Assembly: GCF_900177625.1 (NCBI RefSeq)
Contig: NZ_FXAU01000003.1
Span: forward strand, 558,001 to 622,000
Source: Sphingobacterium psychroaquaticum
Lineage (GTDB): Bacteria; Bacteroidota; Bacteroidia; Sphingobacteriales; Sphingobacteriaceae
DNA: 64,000 nucleotides
Reading direction: 5' to 3'
Part shown: in pieces, positions 40,588-48,854 of the stretch
Layout of the letters: every line of letters starts with the position of its first letter
Numbering within the stretch: position 1 is the first letter of the stretch
Notes under the pieces: generated by a model
Database searches by the model: none
Told to the model about the DNA's origin: nothing
Seen by the model: the letters and a program-made list of their open reading frames with translations, nothing else
Translations under genes and position numbers: made by a program

Positions 40588-42057
40588 ATGAATTTAAAGA
40601 TCCCTGTTTACGTTTTTTTTGTTACCCTATTGTTTTTTAGCTGTTCCAAGGATACGATTGTAGTAAAAGATTCTTTTAGTATTAAAGAGGCTAAAACTTT
40701 CTACAACGCCGACCTTCACAACAAGGGAAAGAATGCCCTATTTGAGAGGTTTAATTTGGTTGTAGACTGGAGTAACTATGTCCAGGCATCAGACAGCAGC
40801 TTGACTGTTTATGCACGTCAGGAACCGCTGGACGGCTCTATGCGCATTGTAGGGCATTTTGAGTTGTCTTTTTCTAAAGACTATAAAGGTAAAACTTCTG
40901 GAATGATTAAATATGTACTTCCTGAACTCTATAATGGTGCAGGAGGTTATATTGCATATAATTTTCAAGGAACGCTTGTTCCACCCAGAGGCAACATTCT
41001 TAATAGGACTAAAGAAGTGGCATTGATGACAAAAGATACCCAGTCTTACTATAGACAGGTTCTTTTTGCTGTTAAGAAAATATGTCCTGCAAAACTATAT
41101 TTTGATAAAAATACATGTATGTGTGTAGATGCAGGTTTAATATCTGGTTTAGATGTTACACCTGCATATTGGTTAGTTCAGTATGCCGATTCGGGTATGC
41201 CAGAGTATTTTCCTGCCCCACTGGACGGGACAGGAGGCATGAATCCTGATATTATCGCTTTCCCAGATTATAATTGGACAGGCGATCCTTTTTTTGATCC
41301 CCATACGGTTGCAAATCCCGATTATAATCCAGGCGGTGGTGGTTCTGGAGGTGGCGGTAGTGGTTCTGGTGGTAGTGGTGAAGGAGGTGAAGGCGAAGGA
41401 GGTGATGGTTCCGGAGGGAGTAGTTCTTCAAACGCTTCCAATCATATGGCGGTAGCACCTGTAAGCTCTATTGATCTTAACCAAAGGCTTAATTGTTTTA
41501 ATTCGGTACCTACAAACTCTGCAACATCTTATAAAGTTACCATCCATGTACATTCGGCTGTACAAGAGTATCCCCTTTCAGAGTTTAATGTTGTCAAGGG
41601 AGGTCCTGGTCATGCATATATAACATTAGAAAAAACTAACGGTACACATCATCAGCAGTTGTCCTTTGGCTTCTATCCACAAGAAGATACATGGGTAACA
41701 CCAACAAAAAACGCTGTGGCAAGCGGGATTGGTGAAGAGTCAAGTGATCCTGAAAGAAGAAGCGATATAAGAATGACAAAATCTATCAATAACTTAGAAT
41801 TTACAGCAGCGGTTGTCAATGCTTCAAACAATAGCACAAAGACTTATGATCTAAATGATTATAATTGTACAGATTTTGCAATCGATGTTTTCAATGCATC
41901 GCAGAGTGGGGTGGGAAAACTTAATGTTTTAAATAGCAGTATTGGTTTTACTACTCCGGTAGGTTTATATAAGGCATTAGATAATCTTAGAATTGGTGGG
42001 AACGCAAATGTTTCAAATGTAAGTACAAAAGCGCCAGTTAGTACTAACTGTAATTAG
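40588..42057 (+). CDS. Lipoprotein with papain-like C-terminal domain
   Basis: 489 aa. Signal MNLKIPVYVFFVTLLFFSC with a lipobox at C19. The N-terminal 240 residues are not recognised (cysteine pair KNTCMCVD). A Gly/Ser linker (about 248-278) leads to a C-terminal domain of about 190 residues with GGPGHAYITLE (His) and later DYNCTDFAIDVFN (Cys): the His-before-Cys order of permuted papain-like (NlpC/LRAT-type) amidases or cysteine hydrolases, also used by secreted toxins. Next to a small membrane protein. Toxin-like role is inferred. Confidence 0.6.
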   Translation: MNLKIPVYVFFVTLLFFSCSKDTIVVKDSFSIKEAKTFYNADLHNKGKNALFERFNLVVDWSNYVQASDSSLTVYARQEPLDGSMRIVGHFELSFSKDYKGKTSGMIKYVLPELYNGAGGYIAYNFQGTLVPPRGNILNRTKEVALMTKDTQSYYRQVLFAVKKICPAKLYFDKNTCMCVDAGLISGLDVTPAYWLVQYADSGMPEYFPAPLDGTGGMNPDIIAFPDYNWTGDPFFDPHTVANPDYNPGGGGSGGGGSGSGGSGEGGEGEGGDGSGGSSSSNASNHMAVAPVSSIDLNQRLNCFNSVPTNSATSYKVTIHVHSAVQEYPLSEFNVVKGGPGHAYITLEKTNGTHHQQLSFGFYPQEDTWVTPTKNAVASGIGEESSDPERRSDIRMTKSINNLEFTAAVVNASNNSTKTYDLNDYNCTDFAIDVFNASQSGVGKLNVLNSSIGFTTPVGLYKALDNLRIGGNANVSNVSTKAPVSTNCN

Positions 42058-42064
42058 GGAAATT

Positions 42065-42454
42065 ATGAAAAGAATATTGAAATGGTTGCTTGGGATTTTA
42101 GTAGCGATGATAATAATTACTAATTTACCCATACTTAATAAGAATTTCATGCTTACGTTTGATGGTAAAGGACATTTTAAGTACTCCAATTCAAATGCAT
42201 CGTTTACGTATCTTGAGAGTTTATCGTTTAAAAACGGATTCTTAACAGATTGGTCAATAAATCGATTTATAGAAGAAATGCAACCAAGCATTGAAAATCA
42301 GGAAGTTTATCGACTATATAAAATCAATCCGCTCTGTTTTTGGCGATGGCATTATTATATTTTCATTAGTAGACACTATAAGTACAAATCATGGGAAGAG
42401 ATTGAGCCGAACCGTGTCCCTTATGACTCGGTAAATATGTGGCAGGATTTTTAG
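42065..42454 (+). CDS. Small membrane protein, possible partner of the papain-like lipoprotein
   Basis: 129 aa, 7 nt after the previous stop. One N-terminal membrane span (LLGILVAMIIITNLPIL, residues 8-24) and an outward or periplasmic domain rich in aromatic residues (CFWRWHYYIFISRHYKYKSW). The gene pair, small size and membrane anchor resemble an effector/immunity arrangement; no family recognised and no proof of interaction. Confidence 0.5.
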   Translation: MKRILKWLLGILVAMIIITNLPILNKNFMLTFDGKGHFKYSNSNASFTYLESLSFKNGFLTDWSINRFIEEMQPSIENQEVYRLYKINPLCFWRWHYYIFISRHYKYKSWEEIEPNRVPYDSVNMWQDF

Positions 42455-42477
42455 ATGTAATTATTTGAATTCGGGAT

Positions 42478-42513
42478 AATTTTAAAGTGGTCGAAATTGA
42501 CCACTTTAAAATT
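42478..42513. terminator. Bidirectional terminator
   Basis: AATTTTAAAGTGGTC (42478-42492) and GACCACTTTAAAATT (42499-42513), a perfect 15-bp stem with a 6-nt loop. It ends the preceding rightward pair and the leftward GIY-YIG gene. Confidence 0.9.
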
Positions 42514-42587
42514 CATTCTTTTTCAAGTTTATATTTAATATCTGTATTGTGCACACGGGATGAGTAGTTAAGCCATATTGCTACGAC

Positions 42588-43037
<450 letters not shown>

Positions 43038-43050
43038 TTATCTTTATTAA

Positions 43051-43494
43051 ATGAAGTGTCTATTTACGATCTTTTTTGCAATATGGTCATTCAGTTCCTT
43101 CTCTCAGTTTAGAAGTACAGAGTGGGGAATGACTTTGAATCAAGTTTTAGAATCTGAAAAAATTGAAGAGTATAAGTTTGATGGAACTTTTCTTACAATT
43201 AGTGATATTGTTGATGGAATGATTTGTGAGATAACGTTTAGGTTTGATAATGGTAAACTTAGAGGTGGTCTCTATTCATTTAGCCCATCCTCTAAGCAAA
43301 AGACATACGATTTAGTTTGGGAACAGGTTAAGAAGCCTTTAATATCCAAATATGGTAATCCAATTGTTTTTGAAAATAATCGAAACCTAATTTGGAACCT
43401 ATCGGAATTCCGCTTAAATGCCCTTTTTATAGAAGTTGACAAAGCAAAACTTGTTTATGTTACTTATGATGACCCTGAAAATTATCCAAATTAA
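43051..43494 (+). CDS. Secreted hypothetical protein (147 aa)
   Basis: N-terminal signal peptide MKCLFTIFFAIWSFSSFSQ, cleavage after FSQ. The mature part starts FRSTEWGMTLNQVLESE, a small alpha/beta domain with NGKLRGGLYSF and KQKTYDLVWEQVKKPLISKYG. The WGMTxxQV pattern is common in Bacteroidota periplasmic proteins of unknown function. It is divergent from the GIY-YIG gene. Confidence 0.55.
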   Translation: MKCLFTIFFAIWSFSSFSQFRSTEWGMTLNQVLESEKIEEYKFDGTFLTISDIVDGMICEITFRFDNGKLRGGLYSFSPSSKQKTYDLVWEQVKKPLISKYGNPIVFENNRNLIWNLSEFRLNALFIEVDKAKLVYVTYDDPENYPN

Positions 43495-43528
43495 ATTCGA
43501 TTCCCTATACATCGAGAGGTTTTAAAGG

Positions 43529-43675
43529 CTACTTAACAAACAATTTATTAACTACTCTCATGTACTGCTTTCCTCGGTCGGCTCGCTTGGATCGGGCTAG
43601 ATAGTAACAATAGGCGCGACCGTTTTTGGTTCGCATCTGTTGTAGGGCAGTTTCTAATTTTAAAAATGCTTTCAT
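43529..43675 (-). CDS. Small basic protein (48 aa), last gene of the leftward operon
   Basis: Starts 7 nt after the cytosine methyltransferase stop. MKAFLKLETALQQMRTKNGR, then AYCYYLARSKRADRGKQYMRVVNKLFVK. Very basic, so probably nucleic-acid binding. Too short for confident family call, but the close spacing supports expression with the methyltransferase. Confidence 0.5.
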   Translation of the reverse strand: MKAFLKLETALQQMRTKNGRAYCYYLARSKRADRGKQYMRVVNKLFVK

Positions 43676-43681
43676 GTTTTA

Positions 43682-44584
43682 CTAATTAAAATATCGAATG
43701 ATTTCCCTACCTGCCCATATTCCGATTTCTCTAGGCACACCATTACCGATATACATATAGTTCTTCTTAATCGCGCTGCCATCTTTATTGGTAGGGAAAA
43801 CAAAATCATCTGGGACGCCTTGTAACCTTGCGTACTCTCGAACAGTAAACGGACGAATACCCATCGGGAACCGAGAATCCTTTACAACGCGCGTACCTTG
43901 ATCTTTGGAATAATGGGCTACGCAGCAAGGTGCGAAAGAATTTCTGTCGTTTGGATCAACAATGATAGGCCTGTCCCTATACTTCCCATTAAATCTTGAA
44001 TAAAAGTTTGGTGGTATATCAAGTTCGGGATCTTTCTCCATGATATCTTTTAAGGTTGTAATCCTTGCGTCTTTCGGAGACCTAAAGTTGAATTCTTTCT
44101 TTGTTCCGATTATAATAACTCTCTTTCTGTCTTGCGGCAACCAATTGAGCGCATTTACTGGACAAAATACCTTAACGTAGTATTGAGGTAATTTCGTCAT
44201 AGCTTCCATAACAATCGGGAACTTGCGCATTCCTGGAACATTTTCCAATATGAAGACCTCCGGAGACTCTATCGCTACATGTCTAAAGAAATGTAAGTAT
44301 AGGTCGTCTCCATTTCGAACTTGGTGTATATCTCCTATATCGGAATATTTTGTACATGGATAGGTTCCGATCACAACATCAGACGCTGTTTGTCTTGAAA
44401 CCCTCATTTCTTTAATATCGGCCGTGACTATTTTATGATTAAAGTAGTGTGGGTTCATATTCATTATTTTTGTAGCGCCTTTGTCAATGTCGAGAGATTG
44501 AATTAGATCCAGTCCACCTTCCTGTAAGCCTATTTCAAAAATTCCGATTCCCGAAAAATATCCTTTTGCTGTAGGTTTGTACAT
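43682..44584 (-). CDS. DNA (cytosine-5) methyltransferase, orphan
   Basis: 300 aa. Motif IV with PCTKYSD (C77 is the catalytic cysteine), motif VI ENVPGMR at 114-120, motif VIII QDRKRVIIIGT, and the C-terminal motif X IGNGVPREIG. The motif I region is YFSGIGIFEIGL. The target domain lies between motifs VIII and X. No restriction enzyme gene is next to it, so it likely protects phage DNA or marks it for packaging or regulation. Confidence 0.9.
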   Translation of the reverse strand: MYKPTAKGYFSGIGIFEIGLQEGGLDLIQSLDIDKGATKIMNMNPHYFNHKIVTADIKEMRVSRQTASDVVIGTYPCTKYSDIGDIHQVRNGDDLYLHFFRHVAIESPEVFILENVPGMRKFPIVMEAMTKLPQYYVKVFCPVNALNWLPQDRKRVIIIGTKKEFNFRSPKDARITTLKDIMEKDPELDIPPNFYSRFNGKYRDRPIIVDPNDRNSFAPCCVAHYSKDQGTRVVKDSRFPMGIRPFTVREYARLQGVPDDFVFPTNKDGSAIKKNYMYIGNGVPREIGIWAGREIIRYFN

Positions 44585-44664
44585 AATTTCTCAATCAATT
44601 TGCGCCCTCACAATCCTAAGTAAGGAAATGAGGGCAAGGGTTAATATTATCATTGTTTACTGTG

Positions 44665-44880
44665 TTATTCTTGTTTATCACCAGATTCCGTGTTAATCTT
44701 CGACTGCATGGTTACCGGGATACCTTCCTTACCGAGGTACCCGCGGTAATCTGCATACCACTTGGATACTGTCTCTCGACTACATCCAATAAAGCGAGCA
44801 ACATCTACGAAGGATACTCCCGAGGTAACAGATTCTATAGCTTGGGCACGTATATGGATGGGGTAGTGGTAGGCGCTCAT
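44665..44880 (-). CDS. Small helix-turn-helix protein
   Basis: 71 aa: HIRAQAIESVTSGVSFVDVARFIGCSRETVSKWYADYRGYLGKEG is a homeodomain-like helix-turn-helix as in transposase N-termini and small phage regulators. Its start overlaps the stop of the adenine methyltransferase gene (1 nt). Could be a transcriptional regulator of the leftward operon or a DNA-binding accessory. Confidence 0.65.
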   Translation of the reverse strand: MSAYHYPIHIRAQAIESVTSGVSFVDVARFIGCSRETVSKWYADYRGYLGKEGIPVTMQSKINTESGDKQE

Positions 44881-46265
44881 TAGGCGGACTTTCTTTTATT
44901 TATGCTTTCCGGAAGCGGAAAACCTTTGATTCTGGCGATTTGCTGATTAAACATTGCCCATACGTTTTCGTCTCTAAATTTGAAGTGACCAGTCCCTTTT
45001 TTGAATAGCTTAACTTCGAAGAAGCCCCAGTCGAACCATTCGCCCCAAGTAGCTTTCTTTTCGCGTATTTGGTACTCTAATCGACGATTTGATTCCCATG
45101 ATTGACCATTTAGGAAGCATAAAGCCTTGTCAAGATCGTCAAGCTTTTCACATTGCCTATAATTAGTATCCATTCCTCCCCATCTTGACTCCGGAGCTAT
45201 GTAAGGGTTAATAAACTTTTTATTAACCAAGTAGTGGCTGTTCGTTTTCCAGCCCTCAACGTTCCAACGATTTTCGCTGTAATGCTGAGTAAGATTGTCG
45301 AATACTTCCAATAATGCTTTGTCCATACGCTGTCCAGTAGTTTGAATAATCACATCAAGCATTGTGTAGATGTTCTTCATGGTAAACTTCATAGATTTTT
45401 GCTGCTCGATAAACTTGTTAATATCCTCTGTCAACCCACGAGTCGAGTATTTTTGCAAATTCATCTTATTTATAATCCAGGTCCAAGATTTCTTTTGCAG
45501 TTCTTTGGCAAACTGATCGCGAGTTGTTGGGACTTCTTTTTGTGAACAAGTGAATACAAGATCACGAATACCTAATCCATCGGTTAAAGAGTTCATTTGG
45601 ACAGCTGTATCTAAAACGCTATCATACAACTTCACTGCATTCACGTAACGTTGCACTACCTCACGAATGGCGTTATATGACATGATGCCGTTTTCTTGAC
45701 GTTCGTAGTCATCCTCTTCATCTGTGAAGAAATCCTCAAATCCACTATTTACAGATGCTGGCTTTGTTAAGCGTACCAAACCTATATCTATACCTGTTAC
45801 ACGCTCTGCATTACTGAATAGATCACCTACATTTTCAAAGTATCCGTAATTCTCTATTGTAGCTAAAAGCTGTTTCCTTGATTTACTGAATGGATTTGCA
45901 AGTGTTTGCCAATTGCACAAGGCAACAATTTGGCATCCGTCTGGAGCTATATCGAAAGCATGTAAAATGTGTTTCTCGTCGGCGCTAAATGGCGGATTCA
46001 TTGCGATAAAATCGATATGGCTAATCATATCGCTAGTGACAGTTAAAAAATCATTTGCAATCAATCTTGCCTTGTTTGCCGAAATTGTCGCAAGTTCTGG
46101 ATTGATTTCACAGCAAATAACATTTGCGCCACATGAAATAGCATAGTCGATTATATCCCCCTTGCCGGCGCTAGGCTCTAGCAGGGTTTTACCAGATAAT
46201 TCATACGGAGTAAGCATATAGCTTATTAATGTTGCTGGTGTTGGATAAAAATCTTGATTAAACAT
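44880..46265 (-). CDS. N6-adenine methyltransferase with DUF4942-like C-terminus
   Basis: 461 aa from the ATG at 46265; the start 30 nt further up would extend the overlap with the YopX-like gene. Motif I LLEPSAGKGDIIDYAI, motif IV MNPPF, an NPPF-type adenine methyltransferase. The C-terminal half with WNVEGWKTNSHYLVNKKFI and EVKLFKKGTGHFKF resembles DUF4942. Such proteins are common in Bacteroidota phages and plasmids; with the cytosine methyltransferase they may protect phage DNA from restriction. Confidence 0.85.
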   Translation of the reverse strand: MFNQDFYPTPATLISYMLTPYELSGKTLLEPSAGKGDIIDYAISCGANVICCEINPELATISANKARLIANDFLTVTSDMISHIDFIAMNPPFSADEKHILHAFDIAPDGCQIVALCNWQTLANPFSKSRKQLLATIENYGYFENVGDLFSNAERVTGIDIGLVRLTKPASVNSGFEDFFTDEEDDYERQENGIMSYNAIREVVQRYVNAVKLYDSVLDTAVQMNSLTDGLGIRDLVFTCSQKEVPTTRDQFAKELQKKSWTWIINKMNLQKYSTRGLTEDINKFIEQQKSMKFTMKNIYTMLDVIIQTTGQRMDKALLEVFDNLTQHYSENRWNVEGWKTNSHYLVNKKFINPYIAPESRWGGMDTNYRQCEKLDDLDKALCFLNGQSWESNRRLEYQIREKKATWGEWFDWGFFEVKLFKKGTGHFKFRDENVWAMFNQQIARIKGFPLPESINKRKSA

Positions 46266-46638
46266 CACTACCTCCTTTCTCGTGTATGTTTCCAATTACC
46301 TCACACCATTTATCTTCAGATTCGAATGGCGCTACTTCGCCGTTAGGATACTCCCATGCGAAAGCAGCATCTTCCGTAACCCATATCACAATGCCTTTAT
46401 CTTGGTTGACGTCTCCTAGGTAAATATCCTTGCCGTTATTGTCGGTTTTTCCTGTAAACTGGCCTACAGTTTCGGGGATAACTTCGTGACAATCGTAAGT
46501 AATGCCATTATCATTAACTTTCTGTATGCATGGTTTTAACCCTTCTTTAAATGAAGATCGGCTAGTTGTCATAAAAAGGAACCCTTCAGCCCACCCTTTA
46601 CCGTCAGCCCGCAGACCTCTGTATTTTGCGTTAATCAT
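46258..46638 (-). CDS. YopX-like phage protein
   Basis: 126 aa, 8-nt overlap with the methyltransferase. Pattern KYRGLRADGKGWAEGFLF, TVGQFTGKTDNNGKDIYLGDV and an ending EDKWCEVIGNIHE is the classic YopX family. The role is unknown; it is common in phage early regions. Confidence 0.85.
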   Translation of the reverse strand: MINAKYRGLRADGKGWAEGFLFMTTSRSSFKEGLKPCIQKVNDNGITYDCHEVIPETVGQFTGKTDNNGKDIYLGDVNQDKGIVIWVTEDAAFAWEYPNGEVAPFESEDKWCEVIGNIHEKGGSDV

Positions 46639-46828
46639 TTGTGACCTCCTTTACCTCTACTTTAACTATTGTGTGTCCGTGCTTTTTAATCTTTGGCCAT
46701 GGCTTTGAAAAAAAACTTTCTACCCAACTTATAACCTCTCTCCTTGTACATCTTATAGATGCACAAGCTATAACTCCATCGGCCCATTTAAATGCCTGTA
46801 AGATTTCGGGCTTCTTTTGTTTAGGCAT
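46631..46828 (-). CDS. Hypothetical protein (65 aa)
   Basis: Start at 46828 (MPKQKKPEILQAFKWADGVI) is preferred over six codons upstream because it overlaps the previous stop by 8 nt like its neighbours. Basic protein with two cysteines (ACASIRCTRREVISWVESFF). Overlaps the YopX-like gene by 8 nt. Part of the leftward early operon; no family recognised. Confidence 0.55.
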   Translation of the reverse strand: MPKQKKPEILQAFKWADGVIACASIRCTRREVISWVESFFSKPWPKIKKHGHTIVKVEVKEVTND

Positions 46829-47000
46829 TTTTGACCTCCTTCCCAACCTTAACCAACCCCGCAGATTCTTTCAGGCCATATTCTTTACCGCATACGTTGC
46901 AGTTCTGCACACTTAGCCTTATACCGGTTCCGGTTTCTCTTTTATTTAGGACAACCACCCCATTGGGGCAGCTGTCACAGTGGTAGTTTGTGTTTTGCAT
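46821..47000 (-). CDS. Small zinc-ribbon protein (59 aa)
   Basis: MQNTNYHCDSCPNGVVVLNK and LSVQNCNVCGKEYGLKESAG give two C-x2-C pairs (C8/C11 and C34/C37), a zinc ribbon. It overlaps the next gene by 8 nt and follows the 57-aa gene after 5 nt. A small nucleic-acid-binding or adaptor protein is likely; function unknown. Confidence 0.65.
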   Translation of the reverse strand: MQNTNYHCDSCPNGVVVLNKRETGTGIRLSVQNCNVCGKEYGLKESAGLVKVGKEVKNA

Positions 47001-47005
47001 TTGTA

Positions 47006-47179
47006 TTAGTTTTTATAAAACTCCGATGTCAAATCGGCAATGGAGGTAAATATGGTTCCGTTGAGTTCCGCCTGCCCGCAATCAAGTATTTGGCCCACCT
47101 TATTCTTGTAACTTTCGCGTTGTCTCTTGTGAATTCTCCTTGCGCAAAGTTTCCTCTTGAAAGAGTAGGGGATGGGCAT
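47006..47179 (-). CDS. Small basic hypothetical protein (57 aa)
   Basis: Start at 47179 overlaps the upstream TGA (TGATG); an ATG two codons earlier (47185) is possible. Sequence MPIPYSFKRKLCARRIHKRQ continues RESYKNKVGQILDCGQAELN and ends in an acidic helix. A strongly basic N-terminus suggests nucleic-acid binding. No family recognised; it is part of a tightly overlapping operon. Confidence 0.55.
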   Translation of the reverse strand: MPIPYSFKRKLCARRIHKRQRESYKNKVGQILDCGQAELNGTIFTSIADLTSEFYKN

Positions 47180-47463
47180 CAACATGTGTTACCTCCGTAA
47201 AGAATTTCTCTCGCATCTTGTAGCGCCTTATTGGTGCCGATCGTGATCGGATAAATGCTATCAATTATTATATCTCCGATAAATCTGGGCTCGGGTGTAA
47301 TAAATCCAGAACTTGTTGCAAGTTGGTTCTTCGGTATGGATCTCTCATTTTCTTTGTTTTGTTGAACAATTGACTTCATCCATTCACTGTACCCATTTGG
47401 ATCCTGGGGATTCCAATCTAAGGGCATAATTGATTTTTGAATTAACAGTTTTTTGCTGCTCAT
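47179..47463 (-). CDS. First gene of the leftward operon, hypothetical (94 aa)
   Basis: MSSKKLLIQKSIMPLDWNPQDPNGYSEWMKSIVQQNKENERSIPK; polar and without a recognised domain. It is preceded by a structured leader (47483-47531) and promoter (47586-47622). A start at MPLDWNPQ (47427) is possible. Expected to be expressed early with the methyltransferases. Confidence 0.55.
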   Translation of the reverse strand: MSSKKLLIQKSIMPLDWNPQDPNGYSEWMKSIVQQNKENERSIPKNQLATSSGFITPEPRFIGDIIIDSIYPITIGTNKALQDAREILYGGNTC

Positions 47464-47482
47464 AATTTTGCCTTTAATACAA

Positions 47483-47531
47483 AAGCCTGATCGGGTTTAG
47501 AGTAGTGCAGACTCCTCACCCAATCAGGCTT
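47483..47531 (-). terminator. Terminator-like leader hairpin of the leftward operon
   Basis: Read leftward: AAGCCTGATTGGG pairs with CCCGATCAGGCTT with one mismatch, an inner GAGT/ACTC pair in the loop, and then TTTTG follows. It lies between the promoter and the first gene, the same layout as at 5171-5229, which suggests regulated attenuation. Confidence 0.5.
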
Positions 47532-47585
47532 CAAATTTCTTTAGGTACAATGTTAAGCTTCTGCACTTCTTAACCGTTGCCGATT

Positions 47586-47622
47586 CAAAGGTGAGAAAAA
47601 AACAAAACATAACCAAATGGTT
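47586..47622 (-). promoter_or_regulatory. Leftward promoter with AACCAAATGGTT operator
   Basis: On the minus strand TTTG (47614-47617) sits in AACCATTTGGTT (47611-47622), then 20 bp, then CACCTTTG (47586-47593; 7 of 8 if the first base is ignored). The operator lies at the centre of a 32-bp palindrome AACAAAAC...GTTTTGTT (47601-47632). Confidence 0.6.
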
Positions 47623-47848
47623 AAGTTTTGTTTTTTGGAATTACTCTTGTAAGTAATTGTGTTACAAATAAATAATTTACAAATAATTTACAGAGGGTGT
47701 TTGTTTAAGGGGTTATTGTGCTGATGTGCAGTTGATTGTGTAATTTCTATGATTGGTTGGATACATTAATCATAGCCGCAAAGATACGGTTTATTCTTGG
47801 ATTTTAGGCTATAGATGGCTGTTCACTTTTATTGTTTAAGGATACCTT
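47623..47848. other. Non-coding stretch at the right end of the prophage
   Basis: No coding frame of reasonable length and no tRNA seen. AT-rich with TTACAAATAAATAATTTACAAATAATTTACAG (direct repeat AATAATTTACA) near 47664-47692. It may hold the right attachment site, but no core could be identified without the left end. Confidence 0.35.
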
Positions 47849-47888
47849 AAAAATATAAACCCCTGCGTCAACAAGGGTTTATATTTTT
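47849..47888. terminator. Terminator hairpin near the prophage right edge
   Basis: AAAATATAAACCC pairs with GGGTTTATATTTT across an 11-nt loop, A-rich on the left and T-rich on the right, so it can act in both directions. It may insulate the prophage from flanking transcription. Confidence 0.75.
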
Positions 47889-47910
47889 CTTAAAAGAGCA
47901 CTCTGCGGAG

Positions 47911-48051
47911 TACGATACTCAACGATTTTAAGCCATAATAACAAGTACAAATCCAATAAGAGCGGGAAGTCCTTGTTTGTAAAATATACCCTTGTCTGCA
48001 GTGATTGCGCCGAAAATTGCAGCAATAATAATACAGCCGAGAAAGAACAAG
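47911..48051 (-). pseudogene. 3' fragment of a DUF1304 gene, 141-bp direct repeat
   Basis: Identical to 50503-50643 except for 4 of 141 bases and in the same orientation. It covers the last ~41 codons of the DUF1304 gene plus 17 nt downstream. Both copies flank a 2.45-kb segment. It is either a displaced gene end left by integration of a mobile element or part of a local duplication. Confidence 0.85.
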
Positions 48052-48317
48052 ATTTTTAACGTTTGATGAAGAATTTCTTAAGTCGCCAAAAGGAAAGGAT
48101 ATTATTATAGGAATATAGGAGTCGAATCGACCTGTCGGGATCTTTCTGGGGGACGATATTATGCTTTTTTTTGAATATTCTAGAAGAGGTTAAAATCTCT
48201 TAATTGTGTAGGTTTTAGGTTTATTAGACAGATTTCTTAATAAACAAAATCCAATATAACTAGGCTTGGTGATATCACTACTAGGAGAGGGGATAAAGCT
48301 TGTTATCCCCGTATGTC
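48052..48317. other. Gap with possible gene remnant
   Basis: On the plus strand 48058-48189 reads TFDEEFLKSPKGKDIIIGI, a stop, then ESNRPVGIFLGDDIMLFFEYSRRG, stop, which may be a decayed gene. A hairpin GGGGATAA/TTATCCCC lies near 48293-48314. Nothing else could be supported. Confidence 0.25.
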
Positions 48318-48446
48318 TAATCTGTACAAATTTACCTGTACTATTCCAAACGCTGTTGTCTACTCCGTATCAAGCTACTGTAGTTTGTTTTTCGTTTACA
48401 TAAGATGTGCATAAACAAGAGAAATATTAAGATTGAAAAACTTTAT
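48318..48446 (-). pseudogene. 5' remnant of a copy of the secreted-protein gene 48855-49886
   Basis: Matches the first ~45 codons of that gene (TACGGAGTAGACAACAGCG and flanks) but the ATG has become ATA and an in-frame TGA replaces a Ser codon. The remaining 300 codons are missing. It stands directly after the lipoprotein gene 48454-48738 just as the intact gene stands after its paralogue. Confidence 0.75.
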
Positions 48447-48453
48447 TTAGTAG

Positions 48454-48738
48454 CTATTTAGAGTTTAAACGATCTATAATTGGGGCATATGTCTCTGGTC
48501 TATAGTAATCGGAGAACATAGTGTTCTTGAATAGTCTTTCTGTTTCATCAAAGTAAAATTTATCCGGTGACATACCTGTGATTTTAGACAAGCCGTTTAT
48601 TAGATATTGTACATCATAGTTTTTGCCATTTACAGTTATCTGTTGATTTTTAGATGGAAATTCAGGTGATTCCTCCTTCTTTTCACACGAGCTAAGACCT
48701 AGTCCCAGCAACATGAATAATAGCAATATATTTCTCAT
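48454..48738 (-). CDS. Small lipoprotein (94 aa), paralogue A
   Basis: MRNILLLFMLLGLGLSSC is a lipoprotein signal with C18. The mature domain QQITVNGKNYDVQYLINGLSK is about 88% identical to the copy at 49906-50178. Preceded by a TACGG palindrome 43 nt from the start. Small surface lipoprotein of unknown function. Confidence 0.6.
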   Translation of the reverse strand: MRNILLLFMLLGLGLSSCEKKEESPEFPSKNQQITVNGKNYDVQYLINGLSKITGMSPDKFYFDETERLFKNTMFSDYYRPETYAPIIDRLNSK

Positions 48739-48781
48739 AATTAATTATCTGTAAGATAGTCAATTATGATAGTAATTTTTT

Positions 48782-48795
48782 TACGGGTTTCCGTA
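48782..48795 (-). promoter_or_regulatory. TACGG-N4-CCGTA palindrome, site 5
   Basis: TACGGGTTTCCGTA (plus strand), 43 nt from the start of the leftward lipoprotein gene. About 24 nt further on, in the gene direction, lies TATCTTAC, a weak -7 match, so the palindrome occupies the -33 position. Confidence 0.55.
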
Positions 48796-48800
48796 AAGTA

Positions 48801-48824
48801 AAAAGCCACTAACTAGTGGCTTTT
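48801..48824. terminator. Terminator AAAAGCCACT/AGTGGCTTTT
   Basis: A 10-bp stem around AACT; it ends the leftward secreted-protein gene (stop at 48855). The same sequence is found at 50241-50264, and its right part at 36246-36260. Confidence 0.85.
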
Positions 48825-48854
48825 ATGTAAAGTGCTTGCCTTGATATGGAAGGT

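Noticed and set aside
44653..44883. Plus-strand frame opposite the HTH gene
   Set aside because: Antisense to a clear helix-turn-helix gene in a tight leftward operon.
48110..48170. Possible tRNA 3' end (GTCGAATCGACC) as an integration target
   Set aside because: No T arm with the usual TTCGA loop, no acceptor partner and no anticodon arm could be formed.
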